DNA of 64,000 nt from Inonotus obliquus (Eukaryota > Basidiomycota > Agaricomycetes > Hymenochaetales > Hymenochaetaceae), in NCBI GenBank assembly GCA_032164295.1, contig JAJHTX010000006.1:558001-622000 (forward strand). Direction: 5' to 3'. The notes under the pieces were generated by a model. It was not told the origin of the DNA and did no database searches. It saw nothing but the letters and a program-made list of their open reading frames with translations. The translations under genes and the position numbers were made by a program. Shown in pieces: positions 23,224-34,000 of the stretch. Position 1 is the stretch's first letter; the number at the start of each line of letters is the position of its first letter.

Positions 23224-24485
23224 TTAGTTGACTTGGGTTTCAGACACCGTTGATCCATCCGTAACCTGACCTTCCTCCCCCACTTCATCAAGGATTTTTT
23301 CCCACCCCTCCCCAATATACACCACCTCTTCTACGGTATCATGTTTTTTCCTCCTCCGGAAATCCGTCTTTAATCCCGGATGATTCGGAGGCGAAAGGAG
23401 CATAGAATCAACAGTCTGAGGCCTCCAACCGTTGAGCGTAGCCTCATGTTGGATTTGAATCTGTGAGGTGTTTTCGGCGTTGTATTTCGTTAAGAGCTCG
23501 TCGAGTAACACCGCGAATCGTACATCGCGAAGAGTGATGCCTTGCATTTCCTTTGGAAGATGCGAGAACAGCTCTAGCGATCCGCGAGATGCTTCAGGTG
23601 TATGGAGGAAGATGGCGCTGTGCGTGCGTATCAGCAGGGATATTGGAGAAGGAACCTCGAGCCCAAGAGTTCGCAGGCTCTGAAGCTCCAGTCTGGTTGA
23701 GTATCTCCATTCAACATGGTGCTATACAAATTAGGCAAATCATAAAAAACCGAGACCGTTTAATCAGGAAGGGATGCATGCATGATTAACGAAAAATCAC
23801 GTACCTTCTCACTCTTCTCCAGTTCTCTAACCATCTTCGCAATTACGAAAAATCTCTCCCAATCCAACCTTACAAATTGTATTTGGAGCGAGGTGATGTA
23901 ATAACGCTCACCGCCTTTGGCTTTAATGCGACGTGACTCGACGAACCAGCCTCGTTTGTATAATGGTTTTAAATATTCAACGAAGTCGCTGGAAGTGATT
24001 ATTGGAGTTGGGTAGCCTTTGACGCGGGCCGGCAGTTTGACGGATGGTGCTGAAGGAGGCTCGGGAGTCGTAGACGCATAAGATTTCTTCCGTTCCTTTG
24101 GTCCGTTGGGGTTCCGTTGGGGTTTCATCGTAGAGGACTTCTCACTCGTAGAGAATGTAGCGCCAGACTTCCGTTCACGCGAGGAGTTGGAAGGAGAACG
24201 GGAGTACGCTTTAGACTCCCATTCAGAAGACTCTCCGTCTTTCCTCGTACCTCCTGTCACATAGCCCCGACACTGAGCGAAGACCAACGGAGACTTCCCA
24301 GTCCTGGTGGCAAGATGGCGAAGCGAGGTAACGCCGTGTCCTAAGGCACTACAACTCGTCCAACGCCTGCCCTGAACGTAAGCACTCAGGCCTGCATGTT
24401 CCTGAGAGTTGGCGTAGTTCCTCTGCAGCAGATTGAGCACAGGAAAGGAAGATTTCGTTGCAGGAGGGAAGGGAAGGACCCTCAT
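23224..24485 (-). CDS. pterin dehydratase-like mitochondrial protein, paralogue 2 (intact)
   Basis: Two exons (24485-23805 and 23721-23224) join in phase to 392 residues with a consensus GTACGT...TATAG intron. The N-terminus (MRVLPFPPATKSS, then several Arg and no acidic residues) looks like a mitochondrial presequence. A Ser/Lys-rich linker follows. The core runs GYPTPIITSSDFVEYLKPLYKRGW, LQIQFVRLDWERFFVIAKMVRELEKSEK, HHVEWRY, LLIRTHSA, GITLRDVRFAVLLDELL. The HH pair, the later TH and the GITxxD motif line up with the three histidines and the GL[ST]xxD motif of pterin-4a-carbinolamine dehydratase, with about 25 extra residues between TH and GIT. The C-terminal 90 residues (VDSMLLSPP, VVYIGEGWEKILDE) are an addition shared by the paralogues. 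The catalytic role is inferred. Alternatively it may be a structural relative of the family without dehydratase activity. Confidence 0.7.
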
Positions 24486-24750
24486 GGATGGTCGCTCTCA
24501 AACAGGTTGAGTAGATAGTATTTTATATTCGTGGGAAAATTTCATTCAATTCAATCCATCCATCCAGAACTTGTTGCGTTTTATACCAAAACTGAAACTG
24601 ACAAGTATTGGGCAAAAGACATTGGAATACAAGTAATTGGAGAATGCGAGTCTACGAGTATTCCGCATAGCTATGCATTGGATCAGAGACATTCAGACAA
24701 TTGTAATACACACTCACTAATTCTACTGTCCAGCATCGTAACCGTGCCAA

Positions 24751-26094
24751 TCATGGGCGCTCGCCAGAATCATCCTCTGGCTCTTCGGATGGAACAGGTC
24801 CCAAGTCATGAAACCTCGAGCTACCGATTAAATCGAGAACTTCGAACCAGCCACTTCCAGAATAGTAATTCCCATCGACATCTGTATATCCAGTGTCGAT
24901 CTCTTGAAGTAGTGCATCCTTGAGAGGAGGACGAGTGTGATTAACGGGTTCAAAATTAATGCCTTCCTCATCTTCATCTTCTTCTTCTTCTTCATCACAC
25001 TCCTCCCTTGATATTAGACCGGGCCCGGTAAGCAATGCATCTATGGTCTCGGGCCGCATGGCGTTTGTTTCGACATTCCTCGTAACTTTTATGCGCGGAT
25101 TTGCAGGATTCACCGAAGTATATTCTCTTAAGAAGTCGTTGACGAGGATTGCAAAGCGAAGATCTCGGTGCGTTATGCTCTCCACCAGGAGATCCAGATT
25201 GAAGTAATGAAACCTTCGCCATAAATTATCACTCGCACCAGAGGAGGGGAGAAGAACTGCGTTGCGCGTATGTAATACGAGTGCTATTGCAGAGGGGAAT
25301 TTCCCCATCATAAATCGTTGCAGGTGCAGGATATAACCGATGAACGAAGAAGCCATCGTCAGGAAGATCAACGCAGCAACCACGAGAAACACGTACCCTC
25401 TCCTGCAATTCGAGTTTTCTGACGAATGTCCCAATATCAAAATATTCACGCCACGTCAAACCTTCGAAGTACAGCTGCAGTGAAGGAGCATGATAGGGTA
25501 GGTTCAGACTCCGTTCTGGTTCCTTTCGACGATACTCGATAGACCAACCCCGCTGGTACAACGGCTTCAGGTACTTGTCAATATCCTGTTGCGAAATTAT
25601 TGGGGTGACAAAGGGTGTTGAGTCATCCGGTCGATAGCGCCTGAGAAACTTTGGCCACTCTGGTATGTGGATAGAATCAAAAGTGACTGGTTCGGAAGGT
25701 ACGGAAGTCGTCTCGGATTTCTTTGATTTCCTCGGCTTGCTGGACTTTTCTCTGGGTTTGCGTGGTGTAGAGGATTTCCTGGATCTCTTTTTCCCTTTTT
25801 CAAGCCTGTCCTCTTCAAGCTCCTCCGAGCCTTCGGAATAGTATCTTCGAGTATGACGGATCGGAGATACAAGCGCCCCAGCCCCAGCGAGATGATGATG
25901 GATTGGGCAACAAGCGCGTCGCAAGGCATTCACGAAATGACCGGACTGGACGGACGTACACAGCGATGCGTATCTTGAATCAGAGGCAAGATTATATCTA
26001 CGAAAGCTGGACTTGACAATAGTCGTGCTGTTAGTTGTTCGAAGGAGAGGCTGTCCCTTCGGGACTAATGTGGTCGACGACGTTGGATGCTAAA
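24751..26094 (-). CDS. pterin dehydratase-like mitochondrial protein, paralogue 3 (splice site damaged)
   Basis: Exon 1 is open from a possible acceptor near 26094 down to 25397, with no in-frame ATG in it (frame entry at 25933 is GTG), so the start must lie in an upstream exon. It encodes a basic, Ser-rich presequence-like part, a Lys/Ser-rich linker, then TPIISQQDIDKYLKPLYQRGWSIEYR and LQLYFEGLTWREYFDIGTFVRKLELQER. Exon 2 should start at 25326 (HLQRFMMGKFPSAIALVLHTRNA) by alignment with the other paralogues. The intron between (25396-25327) would end in TG rather than AG, and no AG lies near. The HH pair reads HL and the later His is Arg. C-terminal motifs SITHRDLRFAILVNDFL, TIDALLTGPG and SGSGWFEVLDLIG remain, with a Glu/Asp-rich insert. 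It may be a decaying copy or may use a rare GT-TG intron. Confidence 0.55.
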
Positions 26095-26281
26095 GTTACA
26101 AGGGCGTATTCGTGAGAAACTATTTGTCATACGCATTGATTGATTCAGAATTGACAAGATCAAACACTTCAAACAATCAGTACATAAAAGATGGACGCTA
26201 CTCTACCTCCCCAACTTATCCTCTCCTCCCATCTGTCCCATTAGCCCATCTCCCAGCTGAGGGTATCCAGCAGTGACGACT

Positions 26282-27610
26282 ATGTCGGTCTACCAAGCAA
26301 CAGCGTCTGCTCCGGTGAACATCGCATGTATCAAGTAAGGTACTTCATTTTACTGATACACTGATGACTGAAGATGTCCGTTCTTGCAGGTATTGGGGAA
26401 AGCGGGACACGAAACTCATTCTTCCTACCAACTCTTCGTTATCAGTTACGCTTGACCAGGATCACCTCCGTTCGACGACTACCTCTCGCGCTGATCCCTC
26501 CTTCAAGCAGGACAGACTTTGGCTAAATGGTAAAGAAGAAGATATCAAGGACGGTGGGCGTCTTGCTACATGTATTGCAGAGCCGAGGAGGCTCCGTCGT
26601 GAAGTTGAGAAAAAGGAGGGGAAGCCAAAGGCAAGCGCATAGCTGACCGTGTAATGAGGGTGTGCTTCGCTAAATGTGCAACTTCACCCTATTAGATCTC
26701 GGAGTACCCTGTGCATATCGCCTCGTACAACAATTTCCCAACGGCTGCAGGTCTTGCATCGTCCGCTTCAGGATTTGCGGCTCTTGTCGCATCGCTAGCG
26801 GCTCTGTACGAGTTGCCCGCGACTCCGTCGGAACTTTCTCTGATCGCGCGCCAGGGCTCCGGATCGGCGTGCCGTTCACTCTTCGGCGGATTCGTCGCTT
26901 GGGAGATGGGCTCGAAAGCCGACGGGAGCGATTCCTTCGCTGTTGAAGTCGCGCCGCGTTCGCATTGGCCGAATCTGCACGCATTGATATGCGTCGTTTC
27001 AGATGACAAGAAGGGGACCTCGTCTACTTCCGGAATGCAGCGTACCGTCGAGACTTCTACCTTGCTGCAGCACCGCATTAAAGAAGTCGTACCAGAGCGT
27101 ATGCGTGCCATCTCCGATGCTATCAAGGCGCGTGACTTTCCGGCCTTCGCGCGCATTACGATGGCAGACTCGAACCAGTTCCATGCCGTGGCGCTTGACA
27201 CCGAACCTCCGATTTTCTACATGAACGATGTGAGCCGGGCGATTATCGCTTTGATCGTAGAGTACAACCGAGCATCCGTTACTGCCGGTGGCTCCATTAA
27301 GGCGGCATACACATTCGACGCGGGACCAAATGCGGTTATCTATGCGCCGGAGGAGAACATCAAAGAAATCGTCCAACTTATTGTTTCGTACTTCCCTCAA
27401 GCCCAGCCGTTCAATGATGTGTTCGGTCTATTTGGGGGCAATCAACCCCAGGGATCACTTCCAGTGGGATTCAACGAATCGGTAACCAAGAAGTTTGATG
27501 CTGGCGCAGTGAAGGCCTTTATCCATACTCGTGTTGGTGATGGACCAAGGGTGCTGGGATCAGAGGAGGCACTACTGAATGCTGAGGGATTACCCACAGT
27601 GCAAGCGTGA
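26282..27610 (+). CDS. MVD1: diphosphomevalonate decarboxylase
   Basis: Three exons (26282-26334, 26390-26630, 26696-27610) join to 402 residues, the usual size. The enzyme converts mevalonate 5-diphosphate to isopentenyl diphosphate with ATP, feeding sterol, dolichol and ubiquinone synthesis. The GHMP-kinase fold motifs are clear: [17 protein letters not shown] and [13 protein letters not shown] at the N-terminus, [19 protein letters not shown] for the phosphate loop, [19 protein letters not shown], and [11 protein letters not shown] with the catalytic Asp. The second intron (26631-26695) has a GC donor (AAG|GCAAGC); splicing it gives [17 protein letters not shown], as expected. The gene sits head to head with dehydratase-like paralogue 3, with under 200 bp between them, so the two may share a promoter. 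Confidence 0.95.
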
Positions 27611-27988
27611 TATATGCGCAACCAGCGCTGATAGACATGTACTCGTTGGATTAAGTATCAAATTGAAACTACTTGACTGTGGTACTGTTTTGTTTGCTGT
27701 ACTTTCTGGCATAAACACCTAATTCGCACAATAAAAATAATAAAATAAAAAGGGGACGATGCGTTACCGGTGATGGTCGGGGGCTGTGACAGTCACACAG
27801 TATACGTGCACTCCATTCGGTCGTAACTCACCATCTACCAACGACCATTCTACAATTCCTCCATGTAAGTCGACACACCTCGTTGCCAATATCGTTGTTG
27901 TCGAAGACCTTTCACTAACTTTCATCTTTGCCGCCACTCCAGATCCCACACTTAATTCTCGTGCGGTGTCAGATGCTCGACGGCGGCG
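27611..27988. other. intergenic region and CCR4 leader
   Basis: This holds the 3' end of MVD1 and the promoter and leader of CCR4. An ATG directly followed by TAA lies at 27863-27868, a minimal start-stop upstream frame. The same place reads GTAAGT and could instead be the donor of a leader intron ending near 27971. Confidence 0.45.
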
Positions 27989-30271
27989 ATGTACTTCAAT
28001 CCGCCCCCGCAGACATCCCCCGCTATCAATCACAAACTTCAATCTCATCACGACGCTTGGGGACGCCCTACGCATCAACATCAACATCATGTCCTTGCAG
28101 GAGGGGCTGGTGTCGGGCCACCAACGCCAGGCTATGCCTTGTATGCCAACGGCGCACTCCCGCACCATGCTCACCCACACATCCCGCAGCATCCTCCCTT
28201 ACCCCATTCACATTCACAACATCATCACCAGAACTCCCTCTCACTCCCAAGCTTTTCATCCCCTCCAAATGGCTCCTCCATGCAACAGACTCATACCCCT
28301 CCGTCGTCCGCACCAATCATGTCCCAGCACTGGCAACAGCAGTTGCTCAAGTATGATATGGTCCGTGCATCACGCTCACCCCACCACCGGGCTCGCCAGA
28401 GTGCGATTGCGTCGAGACCAACCGCCAAGTCGACTATCACGATCACGGACCCCAAACGTGCAAAGACACCAGCGGAGGTGAAGGAAGATTCGGGTTCAGA
28501 TAGCGGTGAGGGGACGCCAGAAAATCATCCATCATCGACGACCGCGCCTGTGGCCCCTTCGTCGCGATCAACATCTAACCAAACACAAGAAAGTTCATGG
28601 CATTCTCTAGACATGGGCGGTATTCAATTAAAGAATATCCCCCGATCTTCTGGGCTATGGATGTTCAGTTTCCTACAAAACCTATACCTCAACCATAACG
28701 CCTTGCAGTCCATTCCCCCGGAGATTTCGCGTCTAAAGAGTCTAGAATTGTTAGATGTTTCTGGAAATCTGCTAACGAGCGTTCCGCCGGAGCTCGGTAT
28801 GGTGACGACCCTCAAGGAGTTGTACCTATTCGACAACCACTTGGTGACGCTTCCGTTCGAGCTGGGGACATTACATCAGCTACAGACAATCGGTATCGAA
28901 GGGAACCCGCTTTCCCCTGAGTTGAAGGAGATTGTGCAGCGTGAAGGTACCCCCGCACTCATCGCATACCTTCGGGATGCTGCGCCGATCCCGGATCCTC
29001 CACCTCAACGGGAATGGAGGAGTCTGCAGTCTGAGATCGAGCGGAAAACCATGGAGGCTGATCCGAACAACGAGACATTCACCGTGCTGTGCTACAATAT
29101 CCTCTGTGAGAGGGCAGCAACGGAACGGTTGTATGGGTACACGCCGAAACGGGTATTGGAGTGGTCCACAAGGAAAGACATCATTCTGCAGGAGGTTAGG
29201 CATTTCAACTCAGACTTCATCTGCTTACAAGAGGTGGATGTTCGGCAATACGAGGATTTCTTCTTGCATCATCTTTCAGAAGAAGGATACGAAGGAGTGT
29301 ACTGGCCGAAATCGAGGGCGAATACGATGGAAGAGTCTCAACGACGGTTAGTAGATGGTTGTGCCACGTTTTTCAAGTCAGCCAAGTAAGTGGATCTATT
29401 TATCACACTAAGCCTCTCTGCTAAGCAGTATCGTGTTAGATACAACCTAGTCGAGAAGCAACTGATAGAGTTTCATCGTGTTGCTATGCAAAGAGACGAC
29501 TTCAAGAAGACGGACGATATGTTCAACCGCGTGCTCCAGCGAGACAACATTGCCGTTGTGACGCTCTTCGAAAACAAGGCGACCGGGACGCGGATAATTA
29601 TCGTCAATGTGCATATCCATTGGGACGCTCGACATCGTGATGTCAAGCTTGTGCAAGCCGCTTTGCTGATTGAAGAGGTGGATAAGACTGCAGCGCGTTT
29701 CGCACGTTACCCTCCACCGCCCCCTAAATCCAGCAAGGAGGATTCGCCTTCGAGACCGCCACCTGCCTATAGCGATGGTACGAAGATCCCCATGATCGTT
29801 TGTGGTGACTTCAACTCAGTACCCGAGAGCGGTGTGTACGAATTCCTTGCGAATGGCACGGTACCTTCAGACCATCCCGATTTCATGTCGCGGATATACG
29901 GAAGGTACACGTCTGAAGGTCTGCGCCATCGGCTCGGGCTGCGCAGCGCGTATGCGGGTGTTGGGGAGTTGCCGTTCACGAATTATACGCCGAGCTTCCA
30001 GGGTGTTATCGACTACATCTGGTACACGGCGAATAACTTGACTGTCACGTCGCTGCTTGGTGAGGTGGACAAGGAATACTTGTCAAAAGTTGTCGGGTTC
30101 CCGAATGCTCACTTCCCCTCCGAGTAAGTGGCGTCCGTTTTATTTCCCTTTCAGAGAGCTTATCCTTTGCGTGTTCGCAGCCACGTGTGCATACTGGGCG
30201 AATTCAGAGTTAAGCCTCCCAAAGATGCGCCCACTCACCAGCCTGTGTTCCCATCAGGTCGTTCGTCTTGA
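27989..30271 (+). CDS. CCR4: CCR4 deadenylase (LRR plus EEP nuclease)
   Basis: This is the catalytic subunit of the CCR4-NOT complex; it shortens mRNA poly(A) tails in the cytoplasm. Three exons (27989-29385, 29440-30125, 30180-30271) join in frame. The first 210 residues are His/Pro/Ser/Gln-rich and disordered. Next come about five leucine-rich repeats (LQNLYLNHNALQSIPPEI, LELLDVSGNLLTSVPPEL, LKELYLFDNHLVTLPFEL), which bind CAF1. The nuclease starts at FTVLCYNILCE and has LQEVDVRQYEDFF (metal-binding Glu), IVNVHIHWD, VCGDFNSVPESGVYE (catalytic Asp/Asn), IDYIWYT and FPSDHVCILGEFRV (catalytic Asp-His). The last motif is completed only by the third exon. All catalytic residues are present. The ATG at 27989 is a good start, though a leader intron upstream is possible. 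Confidence 0.95.
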
Positions 30272-31022
30272 GGGTCTGCTTGCATTGATCTCGTAAGTTA
30301 TCTCTGTTCTTTTTGTATATTTTCATTAACTTTCTTTGATTCTCGGTTTTTGACATTTTTGTATCGATAGACCATAGTCTTCCTGTCGGCTTTTTCTTGT
30401 GCGGTTTTTATACACATTGTTCATTCCTTCCACATGTCCGTCTTTTATAGGTTGATTGTTGGTGTTTGAGAGTATATTTTTCCGCTTTCTTACCTTTTTT
30501 GTTCTTTTCCTTCTTCCTTAAATATTTGTTTTACTTCCTTTTTTTGTCTCGTACTATCCGACTGTAGCCTGCTCACTGTACCACCAGCCCGAGCCGCTTT
30601 CACTATACACCCATTTCATGAATCAACCCGTGCAATGAATGATCTCAATCTCAACATTGTTTCATACCATTAATGTTGTTTTTTCCCTGGTGTCAGTGTG
30701 TCTTGTGCCTTCGTGTCTCTCCCTTATACATTGAACAGACGTTTATTCTCAAATCATTATGTGTTTGCTGAGTCAGCAAGATGATATTGCGGAGTTTAAA
30801 TTACTGTTGCGCGTCACGTTGCGTCACGTCGCGCGTTTCCAGACGCGTCTCTGAAAGAGCCAATTGGAACTCAGCCCACCTACTCTGGCTGGTCACCTCC
30901 TCCGTCTCTGCGCTTCTTGTTTCTCTCTTCGTGCTAGTGTATCTCGCGGGAAGAGATCAGCTTACTCTCGGGCCTTTCCTCGCCTGGTGAGCACTACTAC
31001 TGCAGGTGCGGTTCAAGGACCG
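30272..31022. other. pyrimidine-rich intergenic region
   Basis: A strongly T/C-rich stretch (about 30300-30560) follows CCR4 and then passes into the TOP3 promoter. From 30864 the sequence is open in the TOP3 frame but has no ATG. No gene was recognised. Confidence 0.5.
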
Positions 31023-34000
31023 ATGCATGTCCTTTGTGTTGCGGAGAAGCCATCTATTGCTCGTGAGATAACCAGTATATTATCAGGTGGCCGCTACAAT
31101 GCCGTAAGTCTCGCTCTAACTATGGACTATCTTTATCTGATGGACTTTGCTGCCGCTAGCGGGCTACACGAAACAAATACATTAAGAACTATGACTTCGA
31201 CTACCCTCAAACGCGAGCCTCTATCACTGTCACAGCCGTCTCTGGACATATCATGGAACACGACTTCGATGACGCCCACCGATCCTGGATGTCCTGCGAT
31301 CCATTTGCATTATTCGATGCCCCTGTTGAAGCACGAGTTGCCCCGGGTAATAAGACGATTGAGGATAATCTAAAGCAGGAAGCAAGACGTGCGGATGAGT
31401 TGATGATCTGGACGGATTGTGATAGGGAAGGGGAGAATATTGGATCGGAGATTGCGAAGATCTGCAGGAGGGCGAATAGGAGAATCAGAGTGACGAGAGC
31501 GAGGTTTAGTGCGATTATTCCTCAGTGAGTGCTCTTTACAATTTTCTGTCTTCTTTTTCCGGTGGTCTGACTTATCACTGCTCTTTATGAATCTTGCGCT
31601 GATGTTATGAAGACACATTCACCGTGCTGCGCAGAACCCTGTAGAGCTTGATCAGGCTCAAGCAGATGCAGTCGAAGCACGAACAATCCTCGACCTCAGA
31701 CTTGGCGCAGCCTTCACACGAATGCAGACACTCAACCTCCAACGACGGTTTAATCAAATCCAAGAAGCTGGCACACCCGTATCCTATGGTCCCTGTCAAT
31801 TCCCGACTCTAGGTTTCGTCGTTTCGCGATACGATCAAGTTTACTCTTTTGTACCGGAGACGTTTTGGTATATCTATCTGGCCCTTACGAGGGCCTCAGT
31901 GCCGGAGAAGGGGAAGAAATCGGAAGCACAGGAGACGACGGAGTTCTCGTGGAGACGTGTAAGGTTGTTTGATGAGGTTGCTGCGTTGGCTATTTATGAG
32001 AACGTTATGGAATCGAGAATTGCGAGGGTAACGAAGAAGACATGCAAGCCGACGAAGAAATTGTGAGTTGGATCCACTATCTTTTAGGTCATTCTAAGTT
32101 AATACGCGCGAACCAGTAAACCTTTACCATTGACTACAATCGATCTACAGAAGTCAGGATCGAGGCTACTGAAGCTCGGTCCGAAGACTGTTCTAGATGT
32201 AAGTATTCGAGAATACTCTTCCTCCATTTGAACGAACCCAAAAGATTTGCCCCTTAGATTGCAGAAAGGCTTTATCAGCAGGGTCTGCTTTCTTATCCGC
32301 GTACGGAGACTGATCAATTCGACCCTCAATTTGACTTTATGTCGCTCATCGAGAAGCAGACCTTTGATCCTAATTGGGGTGCATTCGCCACTCAGTAAGC
32401 TCCAATACACCTGTCTCAAGTTTTATCACAGTCCTGAAACGGTCTGTCTCTAGGTTGAAGAATGGGGAGTTTACAGTTCCGCGCAAGGGCAAGAAGAACG
32501 ACAAGGCGCATCCACCCATTCATCCGACCAAGTATGCTGGCAATCTCGTTGGTGACGAGAAACGAGTCTATGAATTCGTTACGCGGCGCTTTTTAGCATG
32601 TTGCTCAAAGGATGCTGAAGGACAGGAGACTACTGTAGAGGTGCTTTGTGGTGGAGAGTATTTTTCGGCTGCTGGTATCCACGGCTTTACACCCCAAGCT
32701 ATCCCACCTTTCTGATGCATTTTGCTCGTAGGTCTTGTAGTACTCGTCAAAAACTACCTTGACGTCTACCCTTACGACAAATGGACTGGCAAATATCTCC
32801 CACATTTCGATGAGGGCGAGCAATTCATGCCAACTGTCTGCGAGCTCCGAGACGGACAAACAACGCGACCAGACCTTCTCACTGAAGCAGATTTGGTCGG
32901 TCTCATGGACAAGAATGGTATTGGCACGGACGCAACTATCGCTCAACATATTCAGACAATATCTGATCGTGGGTATGTGATTGAGCGTATGGAGGGTTCG
33001 ACGAAATACCTTGTTCCGTCGACAGTTGGGATTGGACTTGTTGAGGGATACAATGAGATTGGGTTTGATAAGAGTCTGAGTAAGCCGCAACTACGGCGAG
33101 ATGTAGGTGTCATCTCATCTCTTCGTCTTCTTCGTTCCTCATTGACGAACCTGCTATAGACCGAAAGAGCAATGACACAGGTCTGCGAACGCACCAAGTC
33201 GAAGCATGACATGCTTGAAGAGAGCATCGAACAATACAAAGAAGTTTACATCCGGGCTCGTCGGGAGTTTGATAAAATCGTGACGGTATGTTCGCTTTGT
33301 TTCCCTTCTTGCTCTTGATAATAATGGACCGACGGTTTGCGCTTCTAACCTCACAGAGTGTCGGCAGACATCTTGAGGGTAATCCTGGACAAGCGAACGA
33401 GAGAGCTGCGGGTGGCAATGGAGGTGGAGGTGGAGGTGACGACGGTGGTGGTGGTGATGGAGGCGGTGGAAGAGGAGGCGGGAGGGGCGGAGGCCGTGGC
33501 GGAAGAGGTGGAGGCCGTGGCGGAAGAGGTGGAGGTGGAACAGGAACAGGAGGACAACCCCCTGATGGGGGTGATGGAAGTAACGCAGCTCCCCGTCGCA
33601 AGCGTGGTCGACCGCGTAAGAAAGCTGAATCAGACGAAGGTGTGGATGACTCTTCGCTATTCTGGAACTTAGTTCAAGCAAATACAGGTAATTCAGACTT
33701 AGGCGGGCCTACGCAAGTTGCACGACCTCCTCCTTCGAAGAGGAAAGCTGCTTCGCGGTCTGCGACGGCCGTTGAACGGCCTCCACTTCCAGTTTCAAAG
33801 CCTTCTCCTGCACCCGAGTCAGCACGGGCACCTACACCTGCTGCAACATCCGCATCGAATGCCCGCGCACGAACAACTACTGCGTCACCACCTCCCGTAG
33901 CTTCCTCATCCAAAACGACAACGTGCCATTGTAAAGTGGAAGCGGGTGAGCGAACAGTTGTGAAAGAAGGTCCCAACAAGGGTCGAAGATTTAGGAAGTG

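Noticed and set aside
25229..25396. Reading paralogue 3 exon 1 straight through its donor
   Set aside because: The extended frame loses the H-x-x and TH region and the downstream conserved motifs, which lie in another frame.
33400..33545. Possible expanded microsatellite
   Set aside because: Units are irregular and the run is in frame with conserved coding sequence on both sides, so it is a protein low-complexity tract.
33110..33681. Long minus-strand open frames rich in Pro, Leu, His and Ser
   Set aside because: They are the antisense of the glycine/arginine tract of TOP3 and result from base composition; the plus frame continues a recognised protein.
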